A program made the position numbers and the translations under genes. Shown piece by piece: positions 1 to 11,588 of a stretch of 64,000 nucleotides of DNA (positions within the stretch are counted from its first letter, which is position 1; the number at the start of each line of letters is the position of its first letter). The DNA is from Liolophura sinensis (taxonomy: Eukaryota > Mollusca > Polyplacophora > Chitonida > Chitonidae), in NCBI RefSeq assembly GCF_032854445.1, contig NC_088303.1, positions 875,501 to 939,500 on the forward strand, given 5' to 3'. The notes under the pieces are model-generated. The model ran no database searches. It was not told where the DNA came from and saw nothing but the letters and a program-made list of their open reading frames with translations.

Positions 1-748
1 CAGATGTTTCCACCTGACTTTGTCCAGGTGTGAAGTGCAGATGTTTCCACCTGACTTTGTCCAGATGTGAAGTGTAGATGTTTCCAATGACTTTGTCCAG
101 TTGTGAGATGCTGATGTTTCCACCTGACTTTGTCCAGCTATGAAGTGTAGATGTTTCCACCTGACTTTGTCAAGATGTGAAGTGCAGATGTTTCCAATGA
201 CTTTGTCCAGGTGTGAAGTGCTGATGTTTCCACCTGACTTTGTCCAGATGCGAAGTGCAGATGTTTCTACTTGACTTTGTCCAGATGTGAAGTGCAGATG
301 TTTCCACCTGACTTTGTCCAGATGTGAAGTGCAGATGTTTCCACCTGACTTTGTCCAGATGTGAAGTGCAGATGTTTCCACCTGACTTTGTCAAGATGTG
401 AAGTGTAGATGTTTCCACCTGACTTTGTCCAGTTGTGAGGTGCTAATGTTTCCACTTGACTTTGTCCAGATGTGAAGTGCAGATGTTTCCACCTGACTTT
501 GTCAAGATGTGAAGTGTAGATGTTTCCACCTGACTTTGTCCAGGTGTGAAGTGCAGATGTTTTCACCTGACTTTGTCCAGATGTGAAGTGCAGATGTTTC
601 CACCTGACTTTGTCAAGATGTGAAGTGCAGATGTTTCCAACTGACTTTGTTCAGGTGTCAAGTGCAGATGTTTCCACCTGACTTTGTCAAGATGTGAAGT
701 GTAGATGTTTCCAACTGACTTAGTCCAGGTGTCAAGTGCGGATGTTTC
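1..748. repeat. 37-bp tandem array, about 20 copies
   Basis: Direct repeats of a 37-bp unit (core 'gatgtttccacctgacttt' followed by 'gtccagatgtgaagtgca') run from the first base of the window, so the left edge is not seen. Some units are shortened by deletion of the 'cacc' part. Open frames on the minus strand here are repeat translations without codon signal. The array lies upstream of the exon at 1109, probably within an intron of that gene. Bases 749-1108 after it are unique sequence with no recognised feature except the acceptor at 1107-1108. Confidence 0.9.
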
Positions 749-1108
749 CTCGTGGCTCTTTTCACATTTCATTGCATATTCACCTGATCACTATCGTGTC
801 ACACGGATAATAAGTGCACAAGAACGCCAATACAACGTAATAAATCGCAAACTTATTTTGAGACGTCCCCTTATTCAAGGCGCTGCTGTGTAAAATTGAA
901 TTTACTGCTTTATTACTTTCATGGCGATCTATCACAGCCTACATGACAAAAAGGGGGTAGAGAGGAGTCCGGGTGGCGGTGTGCAGGGATAAAACGCACC
1001 TCAATAAAGAAGGTCCAAATAACAAGCATTTAAGAACATATATTATGTTAAAACTGCCTTAGTTTCTAGTAGGTATTAGAAAAACTGTTTGTTTTTGTCC
1101 CTTTACAG

Positions 1109-2477
1109 AAAAGAAGGCACAACTGGCGGCCAACGGTATTTATCCTCGAAGAGTAAGGGAGTTATGAGGTCAGCCCGTCCTAAGTCTGTCCCTGCCCGAT
1201 CATACCACAGCACATCCACGGATCAAGCTCAAGATCCTGTTGGCGACTACTTTAGCACCATCGACTCACAGCTACTGTCTCGTTTAGTGCTTCTAAAGAG
1301 ACCCCATTCCGCCTATGGTGATCGCGTGCCGTCTTTAGACAGTCTGACGTCTGGCGGATCACCCACAGAGAATACAACTCCGCGGAGACAAAATAGATCT
1401 GGGGAGGATGTGAGCTCGATGAGCGGGCTAGAGAGTAACCTGACGGACGACAGCGACTACCCGGACGATGAGGCCGGTAAAGGGGAGGAGCCACTTCTGG
1501 ACAGGCATCGGGACATCGCCCAAATGACTCTGAGACCCGAGAAATGGGATGACATTTACAACCCACCCACGCGAAATGATCCAAGAAGATTTGACTTTGA
1601 CGCCGAAACCATCGACCTTCCCGAATACGAGTTTGCTGACCCTTTGCCGGATTACTGCGCTGGCCTTGACCTCCTAGCAGTGAACTCGCCCCAAAATCCT
1701 CTCAACATGGTGGCTAAGGAAACAGGTGATAGCCGCCTGTTAATTCATCTCATTAAGCGATTAGCAGACATGGAAAAGTACCAGACAGAGACCGTACAGG
1801 CTGAAAACAAGAGGAAAGAAAAGCTAAGGCAAAGTATCGCCCGGCCTAAGCTAGTAAAGACTCCTACTTTCAGTGGAAATGTTCGAGACAGAAGCTGTTC
1901 GTCCGAATGTCTTCAGATTGCGTGCACAGGAAACTGTCCCTGTAAGAGGAACCAGTCTGACCGATGTGGTCACCATGGCGACACTGTCATACATGCCGGA
2001 AGTGTCGATGTGGAATATGACCTGTGCATGCGCCAAAATCAATCTCCACCTGAGTCCTCTAAAGTCCCGGAGCGCCCGTGTTGGTCGCAATCGTGTAACT
2101 CCTGCAAAAAGGGCCATATGGCCAAGTATATTAATGCAAATAATGTGATTTTAGGGCGCCCTCGCTCCGGTAACTCAACTTACAGTAGTGGGCAGGGAAC
2201 TCGGAAACTAAAGGACCTCAGAACGAAGGATTCCTCCCAGCTAACTTCCGGTGTTGTGTCAGAATTTGAAAAGCTTGGCATGAAAACAAACAAACCTCCT
2301 TACTGTAAATCACGTATTCGACCTAAAGGAAGGAATGCTATTTCACCAGGCAAAAGTTTTTTCTCCCAAAGAAGAGAGTCTTTGACAAAATTGACAACAA
2401 AGCAAAGACTACAAGCAATGACGGGAATAAAAAGCACAGCTAAACGTGCTACGAGGCGCCCACTTACGGCGGAATAG
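1109..2477 (+). CDS. Last coding exon of an unrecognised gene, tentatively FAM217-like
   Basis: Open for 455 codons to a stop at 2475-2477. A good acceptor (pyrimidine run 'tttttgtccctttacag') ends at 1108, so the exon probably starts at 1109 with one base completing a split codon; upstream exons are outside or left of the window. The product is hydrophilic, low in complexity at both ends, with no signal peptide or membrane segment. It has an acidic stretch (nt 1430-1480), a segment ending in LIKRLADMEKYQTETVQAEN (about nt 1750-1810) that resembles, from memory, the conserved 'IDRLxQLEWLQxQTVQ' block of vertebrate FAM217 proteins, two Cys-rich patches (about nt 1892-1979 and 2077-2118), and a Lys/Arg-rich C-terminus. 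The family call is inference and could be wrong; the existence of a real coding exon is well supported by length, acceptor and codon use. Confidence 0.6.
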
Positions 2478-3072
2478 CCAGTGCTGTGTCGGTATTTCAT
2501 TTTGCTCACTCCAAATGTAGAACGACGCAAAAAGAACATAGAAGTGTGCCGAGATGCAGAAAATTTTTGTAAAAGATATCTTACAAGTAGTCGCGGTTCG
2601 TAGAGTGTCGGAAATCTATGAGAATGTCATGTCTGTACAGAATCATTTTTGTTCATTTTTCACTGAGTGCTAATTTACGCATTAATGTTAAGCTGTGATG
2701 GATTTCCACAACATCACTAGCTGAGATTTGAACGTTTATAGCATCACGTGGGGCAATGTAACGGTATGTGCCTGTCTTCTTTATGAATTAGAACGTAGGT
2801 ATAAAATGTAAGACATTAAATCTTGAGTAATCGATATAAATTTATTTGTTCTTTTATATGTCAGCCTGTGACATGAATCGTCAGGAAGAAGAGGTCGATA
2901 GAGAGCACAACCCTTAGCAATAGTAGGTGTGGAGTTGGGTGGTGATGTTTGCCTTGTGAGGCTTGTTTATCATAACGGTATGTCTTAGTCAATAAAACCT
3001 CCTCTTTTCGCCAAAGCGCAGTGAATTGTACTTTTCTAATAGGTTTGTCGATTTCAAATTAAAAACTATATA
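2478..3072 (+). other. Probable 3' UTR of the preceding gene
   Basis: AT-rich unique sequence with no ORF. The first AATAAA downstream of the stop is at 2991-2996, shortly before the 20-bp satellite begins. Confidence 0.4.
2991..2996 (+). terminator. Candidate poly(A) signal
   Basis: Canonical AATAAA about 515 bases after the stop codon at 2477. Position is compatible with a 3' UTR end, but there is no transcript evidence. Confidence 0.35.
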
Positions 3073-6000
3073 GGCTATGACTAAACTGTATGAGATGTGA
3101 CTAAACTGTTTGGGATATGACTGAACTGTTAGGGATATGACTAAACTGTATGGGATGTGACTAAACTGTTTGGGGTGTGACTAAACTGCATGGGGTATGA
3201 CAAAACTGTATGGGATGTGAAAAAATTGTTTGGGGTGTGACTAAACTGCATGGGGTATGACAAAACTGTATGGGATGTGAAAAAAATGTTTGGGATATGA
3301 CTAAACTGTATGGGATCTGACTAAACTATGGGATCTGACTAAACTACATGTGATATGACAAAACTGCATGGGATGTGACTATTCTGTATGGGATACGACT
3401 AAACTGTATTGGATGTGACTAAACTGCATGTGATATGACAAAACTGTATGGGATCTGACTAAACTATGGGATCTGACTAAACTACATGTGATATGACAAA
3501 ACTGTATGGGATATGACTATTCTGTATGGGATACGACTAAACTGTATTGGATGTGACTAAACTGCATGTGATATGACAAAACTGTATGGGATGTGACTAA
3601 ACTGTATTGGATGTGACTAAACTGTATGGGATGTGACTAAACTGTATGGGATATGACTAAACTGTTTGTGATATCACTAAACTGTTTGGGATATGAGTAA
3701 ACTGTATGGGATGTGACTAAACTGTTTGGGGTATGACTAAACTGCATGGAATGTGACAAAACTTTTTGGGAAATAATTAAACAATATGGGATGTGACTAA
3801 ACTGTATGGGGTATGACTGAACTATTTGGGATGTGACTAAACTGTATGGGATGTGAAGAAACTGTTTGGGATATGACTAAACTGTATGGGATATGACTGA
3901 ACTGTATGAGACGTGACTAAGCTGTTTGTGATATGACTAAACTATTTGGGATGTGACTGAACTATGGGATATGACTAAACTGCATGTGATATGACAAAAT
4001 TGTATGGGGTGTTACTAAACTGTATGGGATGTGACTAAACTGTATGGGATGTGACTAAACTGCATGGGATGTGACTAAACTGTATTGGATGTGACTAAAC
4101 TGTATGCGATGTTACTAAGCTGTATGCGATATGAATTAAATGTATGGGATGTGACTAAACTGTATGGGATGTGAATAAAGTGTATGGGATGTGACTAAAC
4201 TGTATTGGATGTAACTAAATTGTATGAGATTTTACTAAGCGGTATGGGATGAGACTAAACTGTATGGGATGTGGCTAAACTGTATGGGATGTGAATAAAC
4301 TGTAAGGGATGTGACTAAACTGTATTGGATGTGACTAAACTGTATAAGATGTTACTAAGCTGTATGGAATTTGACTAAACTGTATGGGATATGACTAAAC
4401 TATTTGGGGTGTGACTAATCTGTATTGGATGTGAATAAACTGAATGGGATGTGACTAAACTGTATGGGATGTGATTAAACTGTATGGGATGTGAATAAAC
4501 TGAATGGGATGTGACTAAACTGTATTGGATGTGACTAAACTGTATGAGATGTTACTAAGCTGTATGAGATGTTACTAAGCTGTATGGGATATGACTAAAC
4601 TGTTTGGGATGTGACTAAACTGTATTGGATGTGACTAAACTGTATTGGATGTGACTAAGCTGTATAGGATATGACCAAACTGTTTGGGGTGTGACTAAAT
4701 TGTTTGGGGTGTGACTAAACTGTATTGGATGTGACTAAACTGCATGTGATATGGCAAAACTGTTAGGGATATAACTAAACTGTATGGGATATGACTAAAC
4801 TGTATGGGATATGACTAATCTGTTTGGGATGTAACTAAACTGTATGAGATGTTACTAAGCTGTATGGGATATGACTAAACTGTTTGGGATGGGACTAAAC
4901 TGTTTGGGGTGTGACTAAACTGTTTGGGGTGTGACTAAGCTGTTTGGGGTGTGACTAAACTGTTTGGAATGTGACTAAACTGTTTGGCGTGTGACTAAAC
5001 TGTTTGTGGTGTGACTAAACTGTTTGGAATGTGACTAAACTGCGTGGAATGTGACTCAACTCTTGGGTGTGATTAAACTGTTTGGGGTGTGACTAAACTG
5101 TTTGTGGTGTGACTAAACTGTTTGGGATATGACTAAACTGTTTGGGTTGTGACTAAACTGTTTGGGGTGTGACTAAACTGTATGGGATGTGACTAAACTG
5201 TTTGGGGTGTTACTAAGCTGTATGGGATGTGACTAAACTGTATGGCATATGACTAAACTGTTTGGGGTGTGACTAAACTGTTTGGGATGTGACTAAACTG
5301 TTTGGGATATGACTAAACTGTATGACATATGACTAAACTGTTTGTGGTGTGACTAAACTGTTTGGGGTGTGACTAAACTGTTTGGGATGTTACTAAGCTG
5401 TATGAGATGTTACTAAGCTGTATGAGATGTGACTAAACTGTATGGGATATGACTAAACTGTTTGGGGTGTGACTAAACTGTATGAGCTGTGACGAAACTT
5501 TTTGGGGTGTGACTAAACTGTTTGGGATATGACTAAACTGTTTGGGGTGTGACTAAACCGTTTGGGGTGTGACTAAACTGTTTTGGATGTGACTAAGCTG
5601 TATGGCATATGACTAAACTATTTGGGGTGTGACTAAACTGTTTGGGGTGTGACTATACTGTTTGGGGTGTGACTAAACTGTTTGTGGTGTGACTAAACTG
5701 TTTGGGGTATAAATAAACTGTTTGTGGTGTGACTAAACTGTTTGGAATGTGACTTAACTGTTTGGGGTGTGACTAAACTGTTTTGGGTGTGACTAAACTC
5801 TTTGGGGTGTGACTAAACTGTTTGGGGTGTGACTATACTGTTTGGGGTGTGACTAAACTGTTTGTGGTGTGACTAAACTGTTTGGGGTATAAATAAACTG
5901 TTTGTGGTGTGACTAAACTGTTTGGAATGTGACTTAACTGTTTGGGGTGTGACTAAACTGTTTTGGGTGTGACTAAACTCTTTGGGGTGTGACTAAACTG

Positions 6001-8454
6001 TTTGGAATGTGACTAAACTGTTTGGGGTGTTACTAAGCTGTATGGGATGTGACTAAACTGTGTGGCATATGACTAAACTGTTTGGATGTGACTAAACTGT
6101 TTGGGATATGACTAAACTGTTTGGGGTGTGACTAAACCCTTTGGGGTGTGACTAAACTGTATTGGATGTGAGTAAGCTGTATGACATGTTACTAAGCTGT
6201 ATGGGATATGACTAAACTGTTTCGGATATGACTAAACTGTTTGGGGTGTGACTAAACTGTTTGTGGTGTGACTAAACTGTTTGGGATATGACTAAACTGT
6301 TTGGGTTGTGACTAAACTGTTTGGGGTGTGACTAAACTGTATGGGATGTGACTAAACTGTTTGGGGTGTTACTAAGCTGTATGGGATGTGACTAAACTGT
6401 ATGGCATATGACTAAACTGTTTGGGGTGTGACTAAACTGTTTGGGATGTGACTAAACTGTTTGGGATATGACTAAACTGTATGACATATGACTAAACTGT
6501 TTGGGGTGTGACTAAACTGTTTGGGGTGTGACTAAACTGTTTGGGATGTTACTAAGCTGTATGAGATGTTACTAAGCTGTATGAGATGTGACTAAACTGT
6601 ATGGGATATGACTAAACTGTTTGGGGTGTGACTAAACTGTATGAGCTGTGACGAAACTTTTTGGGGTGTGACTAAACTGTTTGGGATATGACTAAACTGT
6701 TTGGGGTGTGACTAAACCGTTTGGGGTGTGACTAAACTGTTTTGGATGTGACTAAGCTGTATGGCATATGACTAAACTATTTGGGGTGTGACTAAACTGT
6801 TTGGGGTGTGACTATACTGTTTGGGGTGTGACTAAACTGTTTGTGGTGTGACTAAACTGTTTGGGGTATAAATAAACTGTTTGTGGTGTGACTAAACTGT
6901 TTGGAATGTGACTTAACTGTTTGGGGTGTGACTAAACTGTTTTGGGTGTGACTAAACTCTTTGGGGTGTGACTAAACTGTTTGGAATGTGACTAAACTGT
7001 TTGGGGTGTTACTAAGCTGTATGGGATGTGACTAAACTGTGTGGCATATGACTAAACTGTTTGGATGTGACTAAACTGTTTGGGATATGACTAAACTGTT
7101 TGGGGTGTGACTAAACCCTTTGGGGTGTGACTAAACTGTATTGGATGTGACTAAGCTGTATGACATGTTACTAAGCTGTATGGGATATGACTAAACTGTT
7201 TCGGATATGACTAAACTGTTTGGGGTGTGACTAAACTGTATGAGATGTGACTAAACTGTTTGGGATATGACTAAACTGTTTGTGGTGTGACTAAACTGTT
7301 TGGGGTGTGACTAAACTGTTTGGGATATGACTAAACTGTTTGTGGTGTGACTAAACTGTATGGGATATGACTAAACTCTTTGGAGTATGACTAAACTGTA
7401 TTGGATATGACTAAACTGTTTGGGGTGTGACTAAACTGTTTGGGGTGTGACTAATCTGTTTGGGATATGACTAAACTGTTTGTGATATGACTAAGCTGTA
7501 TGGAATATGACTAAACTCTTTGGAGTATGACTAAACTTTTTGGGATGTGACTAAACTGTTTGGATGTGACTAAACTGCATGGATTGTGACTAAACTCTTT
7601 GGGGTGTGACTAAACTGTTTGGCGTGGCACTAAACTGTTTATGGTGTGACTAAACTGTTTGGGGTGTGACTAAACTGCTTGGATTGTGATTCAACTCTTT
7701 GGGGTGTGACTAAACTGTTTGGGGTGTGACTAAACTGTTTGGGGTGTGATTAAACTGTTTGTGGTGTGACTAAACTGTTTGGGATATGACTAAACTGTTT
7801 GGGGTGTGACTAAACTTTTTGGGTTGTGACTAAACTGTTTTGGGTGTGACTAAACTTTTTGGGATGTGACTAAACTGTTTTGGGTGTGACTAAACCACAT
7901 GGAATATGACTAAACTGTTTGGGATGTGACTAAACTGTTTGGGGTGTGACTAAGCTGTTTGGGGTGTGACTAAACTGTTTGGGATGTGACTAAACTGTTT
8001 GGGATGTGACTAAACTGCGTGGATTGTGACTCAACTCTTTGGGGTGTGACTAAACTGTTTGGGGTGTGACTAAACTGTTTGTGGTGTGACTAAACTGTTT
8101 GTGGTGTGACTAAACTGTTTGGGATATGACTAAACTGTTTGGGGTGTGACTAAACTGTTTGGGTTGTGACTAAACTGTTTTGGGTGTGACTAAACTTTTT
8201 GGGATGTGACTAAACTGTTTTGGGTGTGACTAAACCACATGGAATATGACTAAACTGTTTGGGATGTGACTAAACTGTTTGGGGTGTGACTAAACTGTTT
8301 GGGATGTGACTAAACTCTTTGGGGTGTGACTAAACTTTTTGGGGTGTGACTAAATTGTTTGGGGTGTGACTAAACTGTTTGGGGTGTGACTAAACTGTTT
8401 GGGATGTGACTAAACTGTTTAAGGTGTGACTAAACTGTTTGGGGTGTGACTAAA
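3073..8454. repeat. 20-bp satellite, about 270 copies, with higher-order duplications
   Basis: Near-continuous direct repeats of the 20-bp unit 'tggggtgtgactaaactgtt' and variants over 5.4 kb. The left part (to about 4900) is dominated by 'tgggatgtgactaaactgta', the right part by 'tttggggtgt' variants. Rare-variant units recur at fixed offsets: 180 bp (5641-5820 repeated at 5821-6000), 1159 bp (from 5101, repeated from 6260, the second copy lacking one 180-bp block), and 340 bp (markers at 7891 and 8231). No coding potential. Confidence 0.95.
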
Positions 8455-8552
8455 TCATGATGATTTATCTGATTTAATATGCTGGAAGCGCAATTTTCTG
8501 ATTGCTGGGTTGGTCGCCTTTGGTCACCCTGACAAAGACACTAGACAGGACA

Positions 8553-8704
8553 GGCCGTACGTGAGAAGGTCTGCCAGCAACCTGCGGATGGTCGTGGGTT
8601 TTTATCTGGCTATGCCCGGTTTTGTTCAACCATAATGCTCGTCGGCATCGTATAAGTGAAATATTCTTGAGAACGGCGTAAAACCCAAAGCAAATAAATA
8701 AATA
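8553..8704 (+). mobile_element. tRNA-derived SINE, 5'-truncated
   Basis: Matches the other copies in the window from 'ccgtacgtgagaaggtc' through 'cgtataagtgaaatattctt' to the 'aaataaataaa' tail, so the element is in plus orientation. The tRNA-like head is missing. A short open frame on the minus strand here is only SINE sequence. Confidence 0.75.
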
Positions 8705-9574
8705 GACTAGACAGGACACCCCTGCTGGTAATATTACGCTACCTATATTGCAAACCGGAATGAGATCGCCGGATAGAATCCAATTCTTTCTGTTCCGGCG
8801 AAGCTATTGCACTAAAAATTATTCTGTTAATTTTCACATAAATCCAGTAGTCATTGTGATGCTAGAATGTTATGTCTTACTACAACATGTGTGTCATATC
8901 CAACAAAATATCCTCTTCGTCTAAAACGATATTTATGTTGAACTAAATGATATGTGTGCTATATTCCAACAGAACAATATTATTCAATAACACATTCTAC
9001 ATCGCTCAGCCAAAATATTTCCTGTTCAATCTGACACATTATTTAATGTGGACAGGAGGTTAATCAGATATCTGACGTAACCCGCCACTGTGCTTTCCTC
9101 ATCCCATATAAAGTTGTCATAGAGATGTGAAAATATACCCATGTAACCGTTCATGTTCTTGTCTCATTTTGCCATGAATCCGTGATTAAGATATACCAGC
9201 TGAGTGTTAAGTTAAGGTAGTCTTAAAATTGAATCTGCTATTCTGTTATTGCAGCAGATTTTAGTAATAAATATAGCGCACGCATTCTATTAATTCAACT
9301 TTGAAGTTGTATTAAAGTAACTGGAAAGCCTGTCCAGTATGACGCAGTGTTATGTTTTAACAACATACCACATCCTAGCATAACTCCCACATCAATCTTG
9401 CTATTAAAATTAACAGATTACTTTTATGAGTGTACACGAAAGTAAAGTCTGTGAAGTTCCACGCTTTATTCATGTCGACGGCAAACTGATGCCATGGTGT
9501 TTTTCAGTTACACATGCGAATACTGTGGTCTAACCCCATTGCTTTATAAAGCGCCTATATTGCATTTGTGTGCG
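8705..9574. other. Unique AT-rich intergenic sequence
   Basis: I see no ORF of note, no RNA gene and no repeat in this stretch between the SINE fragment and the 33-bp array. Confidence 0.5.
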
Positions 9575-9972
9575 ACTGGCCAAAGATAAATGAACGCTGA
9601 GATACGACTCGCCAAAAGATATATAGACTCCGAGATATGACTTGCCAAAAGACAATTAGACGTTGAGATATGACTGGCCAAAAAATAAAAAAAGACGCTG
9701 AGATACCGACCCACCAAAAGATAAACAGGCCCTAAGACAAGACTCGCACAAAGATAAATAGACTTTGAGATATGACTCACCAAAAGATAAATAGACGCTG
9801 AGATACGACTAACCAAAAGATAAACAGACCCTGAGACAAGACTCACACAAGCATAAATGGACTTTGACATATCATTCACCAAAAGATAAATAGACGCTGA
9901 GATATGACTGGCCCAAAGAAAAATACACGCTGAGATACGACTAACCAAAAGACAAATACACGCTGAGAATTG
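9575..9972. repeat. 33-bp tandem array, 12 copies
   Basis: Diverged direct repeats of a 33-bp unit (core 'ccaaaagataaatagacgct' then 'gagatatgact'). Three unit types recur in order, giving a weak 99-bp higher-order period. Because 33 is a multiple of 3, the minus strand stays open for 134 codons as an 11-residue repeat; this is a consequence of the period and not good evidence for a gene. Bases 9973-10413 after it are unique and featureless. Confidence 0.85.
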
Positions 9973-10413
9973 GAAATCCGAAGAACCAGTTCAGAAACAA
10001 TTATTTAATGAAAAGGAGTCACTATGTAGTTAGAACTGTGTATTGAATTGTGTTAGAGTGGTATATAAAATAAGCTTGTAGGTCAGCGATCCCAACCAAA
10101 CACCTCTCATGAGTAAGATATAAACATGATCAAATTCCTGGCCTAGAAAAGCTACTGATAATGATTTGCTCGGGTAGATCAATGCGGGCTACTGATAATG
10201 ATTGCCCCGGGCAAATCATATGGGTTTGTGCCACATACTCAAGACACTGAAAATTGGGGCATTTCATACTTACGCAGTATGACGGGGCTTACCGGAAGGG
10301 CTTTGAACCAGCGATGACTGAATGACCAGTCCACGCTTCTACCACTATAGACTAAACTTAAATGTCCACCAACCTAGAAGTTGATAGCGCTTATATATCA
10401 CCCTGCTTCAATC

Positions 10414-10764
10414 AAGGAGAGGACCCTGCCTGATTGTCACTAACATTGCTGTCTGAGGAGAGAAGCCTGTCTGATTGTCACTAACATCGCTGTCTGGGGA
10501 GAGAACCCTGTCTGATTGTCACTAACATCGTTGTCTGAGGAGAGAATCCTGCCTGATTGTCACTAACATCGCAGTCTGAGGAGAGAACCCTGCCTGATTG
10601 TCACTAACATTGCTGTCTGGGGAGAGAACCCTGCCTGATTGTCACTAACATTGCTGTCTGGGGAGAGAACCCTGTCTGATTGTCACTAACATCGCTGTCT
10701 GAGGAGAGAATCCTGCCTGATTGTCACTAACATCGCTGTCTGAGGAGAGAACCCTGCCTGATTG
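10414..10764. repeat. 41-bp tandem array, about 8.5 copies
   Basis: Direct repeats of 'gaggagagaaccctgcctga' followed by 'ttgtcactaacatcgctgtct', with few substitutions between copies. Confidence 0.9.
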
Positions 10765-10774
10765 CTTGTTTCAA

Positions 10775-10905
10775 TTTATTTATTTATTTATTTATTTATT
10801 TACATTGGTTTACTCAACAACACACCTATTTCACTCCTATGTGTGGCGGCAGTCAGTATCACGGGCACATGGATGAAACCAGAGTGTCTTTGGTAAACCA
10901 ATCGA
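10775..10905 (-). mobile_element. Degenerate SINE remnant
   Basis: A 'tttatttatttatt' stretch followed by 'tttcactcctatgtgtggcgg', 'cagtatcac' and 'gatgaaaccagagtgtc' follows the order of the SINE core read on its minus strand. It is strongly diverged and no target-site duplication is visible. Confidence 0.45.
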
Positions 10906-11229
10906 TATTATTGTTAGTCATACATCATCCCCTGTATAGCCTACACTGTCAATAGCTTGTGATGTGAAAGCTGAGGTCTGTATGCACACAAAGACATAAA
11001 ATTAATGGCAAAATTTACGTCACCGGCCAATTTTATTTTTCTTTCCTACACGACAACGCATCATTCCTATTGAAGACGATACTGTCTGATCTACCCCGCA
11101 TTGAGCATTGAGGTAAAGATGCTGGCTAACACCTTACACTACATACTGTCAGCCTACACAGTGCAGATGCAGCGAAAACGAAAGTAAAGTCAGCATGTGT
11201 CGTAACATGCTAAGCGCGAAAAAAAAACC

Positions 11230-11588
11230 GTGACCTCTACAACAGCACAACACTTTCCTCTGGAATGTGAGCAATCGGCCATAGATTCATATGAATCTTT
11301 GCCAGTTATTTTTAATTTTCCAGGCTTAATAGTACTAAGTATTCTGTCCGTGAGTCACGGACCAGGCGGAAATTTTCACGGAAAAACCCAGATAGGAGAA
11401 TATATTGGGGCTGCCTGGCTAAAGCCGAAAGAGCACACGCTGGTGCTAAATTCAGGAATAGCCGCGGTTGTCAGCTACAGCATCGTGCCGGCCTGGATGC
11501 AGCGCAGTTGCACAGCACACCCTGTTGTTAATGACTGATCGTCAGTGTCGGTGGGAGAACAAGATTTCGTCTGGGCGTCAAATAACAG
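11230..11588 (+). other. Possible non-coding 5' exon of the Toll-like receptor
   Basis: A strong donor (ACAG|GTATGT) lies at 11588/11589, and a good acceptor (cttcttttcag) lies at 13596, one base before the TLR start codon, so a leader exon spliced over a 2-kb intron would fit. The 5' limit is unknown and the start given is arbitrary. The stretch carries a 102-codon open frame (11230-11538) that I do not recognise. Purely a splice-site inference. Confidence 0.3.

Noticed and set aside
3073-8454. CRISPR-like regular repeats
   Set aside because: Repeats are head to tail without unique spacers, and the window is eukaryotic; this is satellite DNA. The same applies to the other arrays.
8474-8719. 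81-codon minus-strand frame
   Set aside because: It lies over a SINE fragment and reads SINE sequence.
11230-11538. 102-codon plus-strand frame as a gene
   Set aside because: No recognisable motif, and length is near background; kept only as part of a possible leader exon.
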